NCBI GenBank assembly: GCA_961205875.1
Contig: OY540809.1
Coordinates: 24,006,267-24,070,266 of the forward strand
Direction: 5' to 3'
Origin: Sialis fuliginosa
Taxonomy: Eukaryota > Arthropoda > Insecta > Megaloptera > Sialidae
Length of the DNA: 64,000 nucleotides
Shown here: one piece after another, positions 55,118-64,000 of the stretch
Layout of the letters: each line of letters opens with the position of its first letter
Numbering within the stretch: the stretch's first letter is position 1
Notes under the pieces: generated by a model
Database searches by the model: none
What the model saw: the letters and a program-made list of their open reading frames with translations, nothing else
What the model was told of the DNA's origin: nothing
Translations under genes and position numbers: made by a program

Positions 55118-55618
55118 AAATAGACCATTAGACTTGATGAAACAATATTTAAGAATTATGTATATAATTAAGAATAATTTAAAATCACGGTTCTCTAAAA
55201 CGGAAACGAAATAGAGTATAAAAGAACAAAATAATTCAGTCCGTTCTTTCACCACACACATGGCGCCACTGTATGCAACAGTAGATATTGAATCCGAGAT
55301 GTCACCGCTTGGAAAATTGTGGTAATCAGAGAGAAACAAAGAGAGTTGGCAGAGAGACAATGGTGCATTTGTCACCGGCATACGGAATCATTCTTCGACA
55401 ACACAGGATCTGCGAGGGTCGTTAGAGTGCCGTCGAACTTGGTGGCAGGAAATTACCTCATCACGATACGTCTTGGGGCGCGATTAACCGAACTCAAAAC
55501 GACTCATAATTATTTTAACTACTCAAAACAAACTTTGTAGACAAGATTTAACGATTTCTCGGTTATCTGTAATTGTTTTTACAGTAATATATTGAACCTG
55601 ACCATCTACATTCTATAC
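55118..55618. other. Unassigned region with overlapping open frames on both strands
   Basis: From about 55240 to 55540 the base composition is more balanced than the surroundings. A plus-strand frame (55319-55540, 73 codons) includes WCICHRHTESFF and ARVVRVPSNLVAGNYL, and a minus-strand frame (55049-55381, 110 codons) overlaps it. I recognise neither. 'gaaacaaagagagttggcagagagac' and 'atggcgccactgtatgcaac' are typical of decayed exons or transposons. It is a candidate for a protein homology search. Confidence 0.2.
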
Positions 55619-55822
55619 CAGTGGTTCTCAAATTTGGTTTAGGTACCGTAATATAAAAAAAAATGTTTTTTTTAATAATTAAAAAAGTGGTGTGTGCTTC
55701 ACTCACATGCATTGCGTTTCATCTTGAAAACCTGTCGTATTTTAAAATGTGTCGCTGTCATTTCAATTCACTAGTTTGTTAAAGATGTTTCACTCCACAA
55801 ATTTTGATATCTTATATGTATA
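55619..55822. mobile_element. Solitary hAT-type end (CAGTGGTTCTCAAATTTGG)
   Basis: CAGTGGTTCTCAAATTTGG at 55619 is a classical hAT MITE terminus. No matching right end could be paired before the palindrome at 55823. Confidence 0.45.
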
Positions 55823-56273
55823 GTCCAGGCTGTGGAGACTAAAACCGATTATTTTTGCGTACAGTTTTAATACTTACAGGATATGTTACAAGAGTGGTGT
55901 AGAATAATACCCTAAGTTTGCTCCAATTTTGGTTGTCTGCGACAGGTGTTATCCATGGTACAATTGCAAAAAAGTGTGTTTTCAGCCATTTTAATCAGCG
56001 TAGCGGATAAATAAAAGATTTTTTTAATTTTTTTCAAAATGGAAATTATAGGGAATTTTGTAGCGAATAACTTTTATTTAAAACTTTTTTTCGTATAATA
56101 CTTATTTAGACCGCTATTTAGCAAAAATCAGAAAATATTAAGAATTTTGCAATTGTATCATGGATAACCCCTGTCGCGGACAACCAAAATCGAAGCAAAC
56201 ATAGGGTATTATTCTACACTACTTTTGTAACATATCCTGTAAGTATTAAAACTGTACGCAAAAATTCCTGGAC
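55823..56273. mobile_element. Foldback MITE F7, arms about 150 bp
   Basis: GTCCAGG starts at 55823 and CCTGGAC ends at 56273. Strong pairing begins at 'tttttgcgtacagttttaatacttacaggatatg' (55852) and its complement ending at 56265, and continues through 'gtgtagaataataccc' and 'gcgacaggtgttatccatggtacaattgcaaaa'. The left tip has about 20 bases not matched on the right. It is non-coding. Confidence 0.85.
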
Positions 56274-57192
56274 ACGGTTCGTCTTGAAGATTAAAATTTC
56301 CTTTTCGAAATCTCTTAAACAATCTCTGTCATATCGGAATGCCTAAATAGTCTTTTATCGTCTAAAACCATAAAGATTTTTGAAGAACTTCCCGTGGCCA
56401 CAAAAATTGCATTAAAAAACAAAAACCTAATATTTTCTATGCTAAATGTTTTCTCATGTTACAATAAACTCATTAGAAAAATTTAAAAAATACATTAACG
56501 AATTAATAGTTATGTATTCAAATTTTTTACACCGTTAAAAACAATAGTCTCAAATCAACGAATGTGCTCCGTTATATGTACATATTTACCCAGACATTAC
56601 ATTTGTCTACAAGCTGAATTCTATTTACAATATATCTGTGTAAAGTTGTATGCGTTTTTTTCGCACTGATATACAAAGCTATATTATTATTAGAGCAATA
56701 TGACACAAGTGTTTAGCGAGACACATAAGTACAGAATTCAATATACGTTGGTAAACATGATAAATATTCATACAGACTTTAATACTATAATATACATACA
56801 CACACACACCCTCTATATACATACAAATTTATATAAATATACTGATCATTGGCGTACCGACAATTAAATTGAATTTATGAGTGTTCACTTTTGGTTTCAT
56901 TTAACATTTTTTCATGGCTTTTAAAGAAAAAAGCTCTGTAAATAAAATGCAGTGCGTGATAAAATGTTGAATGAAATAACTAAGGGGCTCCACACGAGAC
57001 GAGAGTCAGGTAAGTTTCATCTCGGTCTTGAATCTTTCAAGGGACAGTCTCGATTTCATCTCGTGAAAATTGAAGAAAAATCTCGGTTTCGTGTAAAATT
57101 TTTTGTAAAAAATATTTTTCCATTTATTATTTTGTAATAAACAATGAAATTTTGAAATATAACGAATTTTATATTTTCAACTTCCCAATTGC
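56274..57192. other. No gene; (AC)n at about 56795-56808
   Basis: This AT-rich stretch has a 61-codon frame at 56952-57137 that includes 'gagactgtccc'-like sequence but no recognisable domain. No repeats apart from the microsatellite were seen. Confidence 0.4.
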
Positions 57193-57797
57193 AATCGGTC
57201 CGAAAATCGAAATAAAAAATGTTAACATATTTTTATGTTTCAAGGTCATTATAGGATATTCACACAATTTTCAGAAAGATGTATGTGTGTGTGTGTATGT
57301 CTGTCATGTACATACGTACGTGTCATTTTTTTTCTGCACGATATCTCGTAAATAAAAAAATGTTATTGACTTCGTTAGAGTGCCAGTCGAAGCGTCTTGA
57401 CGTGAATATGATCTGAAAGAAATTTCACCGAATTCGGTTTAGCTGTTTTTTTGTTAGAACAAGAAGGCTACAAAAAGTAGATTTCAGAATTTTTTTGAAA
57501 AAGATTTGTCAGATATAATTTATTTTAATATACAAATATGTATCTTTCCACCATGGGTGGTAATCGATACTTTGAAACCTTAGATACAATAATAATAAAA
57601 TTATTTAATCAATTAAAAAAATAGTCCAGATGCGTATTAAGTAATATTTTAGGTCTCTATACTGTTAAAATAACATATTCACATAAGCTATATGAAAACA
57701 ATAAATAATCAGTATTAGTATTCAAGTATTGATAGTTATAACATGTTGGGAAGTTGGTTGTGTGGACCTTAAGGGTCGCACCCCCCACGACTTGTTA
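57193..57797 (+). mobile_element. Dispersed repeat family Y, copy 2
   Basis: It begins 'atcggtccgaaaatcgaaataaa', passes a TG tract, 'atatctcgtaaataaaaaaatg', 'cttgacgtgaatatgatctgaaag', 'cgaattcggtttagctgtttttttgtt', and ends 'accttaagggtcgcaccccccac'. Unlike copy 1 it has an extra 'agagtgccagtcgaagcgt' and only one 105-bp unit. Confidence 0.7.
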
Positions 57798-57984
57798 ACT
57801 TTAATTTTTGATTTAAAGATTAAAATATCAAATAGTAAATTTTTACTAATTACTGACAATCTTTAATATTAACGAAGCTTTTCTGCCGTTTCGTAAAATA
57901 TGAACCATTTATTCGAATTCCTCATATTCATTCACTAGAGACGCCACTGCTTGAACAGAATATGAAGTTTGTGTATATAAGCAC

Positions 57985-58036
57985 AACGTGTGTGTGTGTG
58001 TTTGTGTGTGTGTATATGTGTATGTGTGTGTGTACA
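57985..58036. repeat. (TG)n microsatellite
   Basis: Interrupted TG repeats start after 'gcacaacg'. The 72-codon frame at 57962-58180 reads through it as a Cys-Val run and is not a gene. Confidence 0.85.
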
Positions 58037-58865
58037 TCAACAGAATTGTGTTTGTCATTCATTTTTGTGTCATGCCCCAAAATTGTGGGAACAATATTAT
58101 ACTGTATATTGTATTATGCATATATACATCATATATGTGTTATTTTTGAAGATATTGTGAATTTATATACATTAACATAGTGAATGCTTTATGAAATTAA
58201 CGAATAACATATTTCATAAACAATTAAGTACCATTGTAGTCAATATCTTATTGTCTTATTAATGTACCCATAATATTATATCATTTTAGTTTAGATATTG
58301 ATAAAATTATTTTATTTTATTAATTCCATTTATTTTCCAATACTATAGTATAGAATCAATAAAAATGAAATAATCTACAATGGCTTCCAACTTTTCAATG
58401 TTGATATATAAATTCAAATAAAGAATTTAAACCTCTGTTAATTCATTTAATGAGCTACCCCAAGACACTAATTAATATCAAAAGATAAGAAGTTTTTAAT
58501 TATATTTCTTTCCTTGTAATACTACATCTATTTGTTTATAGCTTGATTGAATTATCCAACATAAACTTTCAACGACTCTTTGTACCTTTTATCATTATTA
58601 CAGTATTAAAACTTTGTTTAAAAGACTTCCCCTATAAAAAATGTTCTTGAAAATTTATACGATAAGCAACTCGTAAAGAAGAAAAAAAGGAAGTAAGGAA
58701 TTTTGTACTTCACCATTGAAAACAAAAGTCGTTTTTCACGAGTATTATCCATGTTACCGGTTAAATAATTAAATACAATTTTAAAACACGGGACCAAAGT
58801 AAGGTGTAATTGCCAAGGAAGGATGTGAAATTCATTGTTTAAAGTTGAAATTTTATACATTTAAA
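58037..58865. other. AT-rich, nothing recognised
   Basis: The 80-codon minus-strand frame at 58618-58860 has no recognisable feature. No repeats were identified. Confidence 0.45.
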
Positions 58866-58885
58866 CAGGGCCGTTGCAAGGGGTT
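58866..58885 (+). mobile_element. Solitary hAT-like end (CAGGGCCGTTGCAAGGGG)
   Basis: This sequence matches the general form of CAGGGCCGT ends, as at 36420. No partner end was found downstream. Confidence 0.4.
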
Positions 58886-59649
58886 TTGTTAAAAAGTAGC
58901 CTTTTTAAAAGTTATCTGAATTATCTCCCATTCGCAATAAGTTTATAAATAATTGAATAGTAATGAAACTTTGAGCCCTTTGATTTGGGTGTTCCGAGGC
59001 CTACTTTACTATGGAGTTTTCAGGATATGTACATCTCGGTATGTTCAAGCTACTGACAAAATTTGGCACATTTACGTTACTTGGGTTAGTATTATAAAAA
59101 AATATTAATTATATTATTTTAAAAAGTGGGTGTGTGTACTTATGTACACGCGTAAGAAGTTATACTTCTTTGGCATGATTGAAAAACAACTACGAAAAAT
59201 TAATCTCAAGTCCTCAAATAAAATATTTATTTAAAATATTAAAATCTTAGTTTCGGAAAAATTAAATACCTATTTATATTATACAATATTTTCCAAACTA
59301 ATATTTTTAATAATAATGAAAAAAATAAATAATCACTTAAAAAACCATTAATATAAATATAAGACATAAATATAATATATAACAAAATCCTAAATGTAAA
59401 CGTAACACGAAATACGAGTAATAACCAGTGTAAATGCTGCAGACGCCATCAAAAATATAATGCACTTGGAGCGAATCTGACAGAGACAAGCATATGGTAA
59501 TGAAAACCATTGAAAGAGTGAGAGCGTTATGTATTTTCGAATACAGTTTTATCTCCCTCGTTCGGGTCCCACGAGTTTACCCGAATGAACGTTTCAAACC
59601 TGATACATTTGACTTATTCACTGCCCAGGAAAAAATGTAGAAAAATATT
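58886..59649. other. No gene; GC-balanced patch at 59450-59600
   Basis: 'cttggagcgaatctgacagagacaagcatatgg' and 'ctccctcgttcgggtcccacgagtttacccgaatg' stand out, the latter containing a CTCGTTCGGGT...ACCCGAATGA near-palindrome. No frame or other copy was found. Confidence 0.35.
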
Positions 59650-60247
59650 CCCGACTAGAATTTTTCATGGGGGTAACCTAAAGTCACATGGGGTTTTTAG
59701 GAGGTAACGATGGGGTATGCCTAAATTAGGTACGCTCCAATCACTCCTAATAAGGCTTTTATGTCGAAACAAGGGGTATGCCTAAATTAGGTATGTCTTA
59801 TAAAAACCACATACGTGCCTAAAAGTGGATGTAAGATTACTCTCACTGTCAGCGTATTTATTATTCCGTAACATATACATATGTATACCCAACAAATAAC
59901 AGTATATAGGTAGGTCCATACGGTGCAGTCTGATTATTCTCAGGAAATAATCTGGTGTCTTCTAGATCGAGACTTTAGAAGCAGTTCATCCATCTATCGT
60001 ACGACTAATATATACGGCTCCGCACACCAACTACTATGATAAATTAATATGGTACCCTGTATGCATCACATACATACAAACCATATTATATGCACTATAT
60101 ATACCAATACACAATCATAGTGTATTATAATTTAAATTCTTATGGGTGTTACATGGGGTTACGTTACATTTTTGTTGAGTACCCACGGGGCTTCCGGTCA
60201 AGGTCCGCAAGAGGAAAAGAAGACTCAAGTAGAATTTTCTAGTCGGG
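59650..60247. mobile_element. MITE with CCCGACTAGAA ends
   Basis: The left end CCCGACTAGAATTTTTC pairs with the right end GAATTTTCTAGTCGGG. The interior holds two copies of 'ggggtatgcctaaattaggta' (about 59713 and 59774), each containing the palindrome CCTAAATTAGG, and 'acatggggttt' motifs near both ends. I cannot define a target duplication. Confidence 0.75.
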
Positions 60248-60886
60248 TTATTTTTCTTTGACATACTTGGATAATTTTAGACATTACGATTGAGATTTAG
60301 CAGTAATCTAAAAAAACATGTTCATAGAAAATAACAATTGAGAAAAAGCACTATTTATTTTTTCTGCCCTAAACTAAAAACAAATTAGTACTAACCCTGC
60401 AAAGAGAATACCCCCAAAAGTAACTTTCACCCGTATAATTAAAATAAACCCACACCTTTTGTGTATTGTCCTCCATTTTAAATGCGTTGTTTGTTACATT
60501 TTGTTACGTAATTGTTTAAATATAAATAATACTTGCAATATGGTTCTAATTACAAATTAGGGTCAACCCGCGTAAGTTGTGGAAAAACATTTAAATAATA
60601 TAATACATCTCTTTTTCTCTGTATGTTTTTACAAATGAAACACGTATACATGTTTTTTTTCGTGTAATAAAAGGAAAATTCGGGGTTTGTTTGCATGTTT
60701 ATATTTGGATATTCATTGTTCTACATATGTACATAGGGTAATGTTTTTACGATATAATTTCAAAGTGGACGTTTTAAAATTGGTTTTGTCCTAATTCTGT
60801 CAACAAAATGTTAAAATTTGTTTGACAATACTGGTACGGTTATTTTTGCGATCAGGAATTTTCACCTACAATAAAAATGACGATGT
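60248..60886. other. No gene recognised
   Basis: This AT-rich spacer shows no terminal repeats or credible frames. Confidence 0.4.
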
Positions 60887-61511
60887 AAAAAAATATCTGC
60901 CAAGTAAATGCACAGTGCTTAAATTCACAAAATGTAGTTAATTATTAAACAATTTTATTAAATAAAACCGAAAAAGTTTTCTGATAAATTGCCTGGCATT
61001 GGTTAACCATTTAATTTTTATACAAATTTATTTTTCTTAAGACGAACTTATTATTTTTTCGTATATTTTTAATTTTTTAACAATTTAAAACTAAATATAA
61101 ATTTTTCCGCCATGCAAACGCCAAAATAACATTTAATATGTCAAAGTAAATAATAATTTAAAAAAACAAATGATAATTTTTTAAAGCAAATTGAGATAAA
61201 TCTTTGTAAGGGAATATTTTACAACAAACGATGTGTGACGTATATTATAGGAAATTGAATGCTCTATAAAAAAGATTCTATAAAATTTTCAAGTAACCAA
61301 CCAACCAAGTATATATTGGTTCAGTGGTTCATGAGTTATGCATGTGACAAAGATTCAAGGGACAGACATACTCACAGACAGACAGACATGGAATGAAAAG
61401 TGTTTATATTGACCTGAAACGGAATGATCAAGTTAAAATTTTGATTCTCATTTTTTTCTCATTTTAAAACGATCATAAAGCTTCTCGTATCTTCGAAATA
61501 GCGAGGAAACA
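60887..61511 (+). mobile_element. Repeat family X, copy 5, head of a tandem pair
   Basis: It starts with an A run and TATCTGCCAAGTAAATGCAC, lacks the GCTTCCTCG motif by a small deletion, and ends 'cttctcgtatcttcgaaatagcgaggaaac'. The next copy starts immediately after it. Confidence 0.8.
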
Positions 61512-62322
61512 AAAAACATCTTCTAAGTAAATGCATAGTGTTCTCTCGTGCCAAATTCACCAAAGGTAGTTTAATTTCGGTTTTTTAAAACACTTTTTTA
61601 ATGTCATAAATGCGACCTGAAGGAATCAAACTAACCCCGAATTTGAACTCAGCGACCTAAAAACATATAATCGTTTTCTTTTCTGGGCATTTCAACGAAT
61701 GTATTAACTTTCATCACTTTTTTGAGGTTAGGAACGAAATGCGATCTGACCCAGTCAAACCAACCCCAGATTCGGATTCAGCGACCCCAAAAACGTATAG
61801 AAATGTTTATTTCGTTCGGTGGACTTTTTTTTTCGTGTGCCTGTGTTATCGAACAATTTAAATAAATACCAATAAAGTATTCACAAACTGCCATTGGTTA
61901 ACCATTTAATATTGAATTTATTTATATTAAAAAATATTTATTCGACATTTTTCTAAATATGCGCCTGATCATTTTTTCATATATTTTTATTTTTTTACAA
62001 TTTCAATCTAAAATGTTCTGCTATGCAAACGTCAAAATGATATTGCCATGTCAAAGTAAATAGTGGTTGAACAAAACAAATGGCAAATTTAATGATTTTG
62101 AAATGGAACCGTCCTCAAACCAGTCTGAACCAACCAACAAAGTTTTATTAATATCGGTTCAGTGATTCATGAGTTATGTGTGTGACAAGGATTCAGGGAA
62201 CAGACAGACATTTTTTTACCGTGACCTAAACGGAAAGATATGAAAAAAGAATTGAAATTGGAGAATTACTTTTTTTAAACGATCACAAAGCTTCTCGTAT
62301 CTTCGATATGGCGAGGAAGCAA
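61512..62322 (+). mobile_element. Repeat family X, copy 6, tail of the tandem pair, with insertion
   Basis: It starts AAACATCTTCTAAGTAAATG and ends 'tcttcgatatggcgaggaagc'. Between 'ccaaaggtagttt' (61573) and 'ttatcgaacaattt' (61848) about 275 bp is inserted relative to the other copies. Confidence 0.8.
61572..61847. repeat. Insertion in repeat X with two 129-bp-spaced units
   Basis: 'gcgacctgaaggaatcaaactaacccc' at 61612 and 'gcgatctgacccagtcaaaccaacccc' at 61741 start two similar units, each including a 'gaattcggattcagcgacc' type motif and 'aaaaacatata'. The motif also appears in the palindrome at 8715-8805. The inserted unit is probably an independent dispersed repeat. Confidence 0.6.
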
Positions 62323-63012
62323 TATGTAGACAAAGTGTAACTCATATGAAAACCAATATTGAAATTATGAATTAAAAAATTTATTAAATTCTCAATCGAT
62401 TTTCATTACGAGTAAATAAAGAAAACGTTTCAATGAATGGGGAAGGAGGAAGTAGAGGAGGTTTGAATGGCGTTGAATTCAAGAATTATCACATTTCTCT
62501 TTTGTAACATTGCACCTTTTCGTAAATCCCTTAAGAACATCTTGAGATAAAACGCTCTTACGTTTATGAAAAAGTGTCTACGGTGCACTTTTGTTACATG
62601 AGTTCATTGTTTGAAGAACTTTTATGCGAATATCTTTTATAGTAACGAACAATTACGCTTCAGATTGAAAAGAATGATTTCTAACATTTGTATTTATTCG
62701 CGCAGATGTCATTAGTGAAGATGTCAACGTTTGTATTCAAACGTTATTTTAATAATTGTACCTGTTTATGATATTTTTTTCTGCTTTTCGACAAAGAGAA
62801 GTTAATAATTCTCAAATATTTTTAATTACCAACATTTAAGTTTAAATGAAAGGGTTATATTATTCTGTACATTTGTTTAATAATTTATTTTTATAGTTCC
62901 ATACCAAATTTGGAAAAAGTAACACTTATGGAATCAACAATGTCTTGGTCTGTCTGTCTGTCACAGTCTTATAGACCTAAAATGTTCAGATTTGACTTAA
63001 TTATTGTAAACT
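62323..63012. other. AT-rich, nothing recognised
   Basis: A short 'ttggtctgtctgtctgtcac' at 62945 may be a retroposon relic. No other repeat or frame was noted. Confidence 0.4.
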
Positions 63013-63320
63013 AGCTGTTATATCCGCGACTTCACCCGCGTGGTAATACAATTTTCTGTTAGGACGATAGTCGATAAAGCAGGTTTTTAGTTTAGCATGT
63101 GCACGCTAGATGTCTACACCAAAAAAGTATAACCTATAATGCGTACAAAAGTCACACACCCATTTTTTATCTAATACATTTTTTGGGATACAAAGTAGCC
63201 TATGTCTTTCCTCAGGATGTAAGCTATCTCCTTGCCATTTTTCATCAAGAGTGGTTCAACGGTTTAACCGCGAAAATGTAACAAACAGACAGAGACAGTT
63301 TTGCATTTACAATATATGGA
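63013..63320 (+). mobile_element. Retroposon R2 copy, nearly complete
   Basis: 'agctgttatatccgcgacttcacccgcgtgg', 'gcacgctagatgtctacacc', 'tttcctcaggatgtaagctatctccttgcc' and 'cagacagagacagttttgcatttacaatatatgg' are in the R2 order. The 60-codon frame at 63099-63281 is a shadow of the repeat. Confidence 0.8.
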
Positions 63321-63596
63321 TGGTGAACCAATAATAAATCAGAGCTATAAAAACTAAATGTTAAGTAATTGCAATATTTTTATTTGGAAATATTTGTTGT
63401 CGAAACTTTTACGTTTAGTACCTAATATAAAATGAAGTAAGTTTACAATTTTTAATTAATTTATTTTTAATTATAGGTTAGGTTAAGTTAGATTAGATAC
63501 TATGCCATAGATATGCACAAAAAATCATGTGTGAAACAAATTAGAAATGTACATTGTGTAATAAAGGATTTTGTAACATTTTATAATATTAAAAAG
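63321..63596. other. No gene; short TTAGGTTAGGTTA tract at 63475
   Basis: 'ataggttaggttaagttagattag' contains two TTAGG-like units only, far too short for telomeric DNA. Confidence 0.4.
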
Positions 63597-63715
63597 GCTC
63601 CCTTTTGTTCTTCCGCGGTACCTCAAGTACATCCAGAGTCAGCAGGGTTCCCTTTGATCTGATCTCCTCAATACCGTCAAGTGTGCCGAGGACCGCAGTT
63701 TGGGAACCAGTGGTA
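63597..63715 (-). mobile_element. hAT-like MITE end (minus strand, ACTGGTTCCCAAACTGCGG)
   Basis: On the minus strand 'actggttcccaaactgcggtcctcggcacact' matches the common MITE end CAGTGGTTCCCAAACTGCGGTCC. 'ttcttccgcggtacctcaagtac' at 63609 is inner sequence of the same type. The far end is not identifiable. Confidence 0.5.
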
Positions 63716-64000
63716 TACATGAAAACCACCTGAAAAAACTACAAAATAAATATAAAATACCTATCTCTTTTATAAAATAAATCTCCACTACTCACTAACT
63801 AAACTAAAATATTTGCATAGTATCACCACCTCCCTTTGAGCCATTAAACTCATTATTACACTCACCCACACACACAGGCAGACACACATATGAAAGTTGA
63901 TCCTCTGATGACAAATTAAGGCCATAAAGGAATAGTGTGTGTAGTAACACACCTTTAATTAGAGTGTACAACAATCAGTGATATTTGCACGACGTAACCG
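63716..64000. other. No feature recognised
   Basis: This AT-rich sequence with an AC-rich stretch ('cacccacacacacaggcagacacac', about 63864) runs to the window edge. Confidence 0.4.

Noticed and set aside
55049..55381. 110-codon minus-strand frame as a gene
   Set aside because: It overlaps the hAT-like MITE end and a competing plus-strand frame; kept only as part of an unassigned region.
57962..58180. Cys-Val-rich small secreted protein
   Set aside because: The pattern comes from a TG microsatellite.
59395..59640. Conserved exon
   Set aside because: Composition is suggestive but there is no frame or splice pattern that I can support.
63471..63495. Telomeric TTAGG repeat
   Set aside because: Only two imperfect units, surrounded by ordinary AT-rich sequence.

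Overview
This window is eukaryotic, AT-rich DNA from an insect or other arthropod, and I see no intact protein-coding gene in it. No open frame exceeds about 131 codons, none resembles a host gene family, and I found no convincing splice-linked exons, rRNA, tRNA or CRISPR array. Four kinds of dispersed repeat point to the organism group: retroposon tails reading 'CCGCGACTTCGTTCACGTGG ... GGTTCAGCGGTTTAGCC ... ACAGACAGACAG ... ATTTATAATATTAGTATGG'; an 'ACCGACTTCAAAAA / GAAGTCGGT' repeat; short palindromic DNA transposons; and RTE-like tails. From memory these are common in Lepidoptera and also found in other arthropods. I favour an insect, with Lepidoptera the first guess, but cannot prove the order.

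Layout. 1-6260: a 160-bp tandem duplication, GAAGTCGGT repeats, a GGTACTGG-ended MITE, several hAT-like MITEs and a retroposon tail. 6261-8913: two hAT-type elements stacked on one 8-bp target site inside that tail. 8914-18390: relics, small MITEs and one nested insertion (12480-13516). 18391-20758: a 1.56-kb foldback element followed directly by a second MITE. 20759-25783: mostly unexplained, with one GC-richer island near 21050-21340. 25784-29791: a broken Tc1/mariner transposase on the minus strand next to a three-level nest of palindromes. 29792-40470: MITEs, repeat families X, Y and R1, and a Penelope-like 3' end. 40471-42782: a 2.3-kb foldback with arms of about 1.1 kb. 42851-43857: a MITE containing a second MITE with a TAA duplication. 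45281-49061: three large foldbacks, two of them end to end. 50015-64000: a 144-bp tandem array, more MITEs, a head-to-tail pair of family X copies, and retroposon tails.

No genes cooperate here in the usual sense. The unifying theme is long inverted repeats. At least five kilobase-scale palindromes are present, most flanked by TA, which fits non-autonomous derivatives of Tc1/mariner elements. One of them still carries a short transposase C-terminus in both arms. Such near-perfect hairpins could be transcribed into long double-stranded RNA and feed small RNAs, but that is inference. The absence of genes and the depth of nesting suggest an intergenic or heterochromatic region, or a very large intron.
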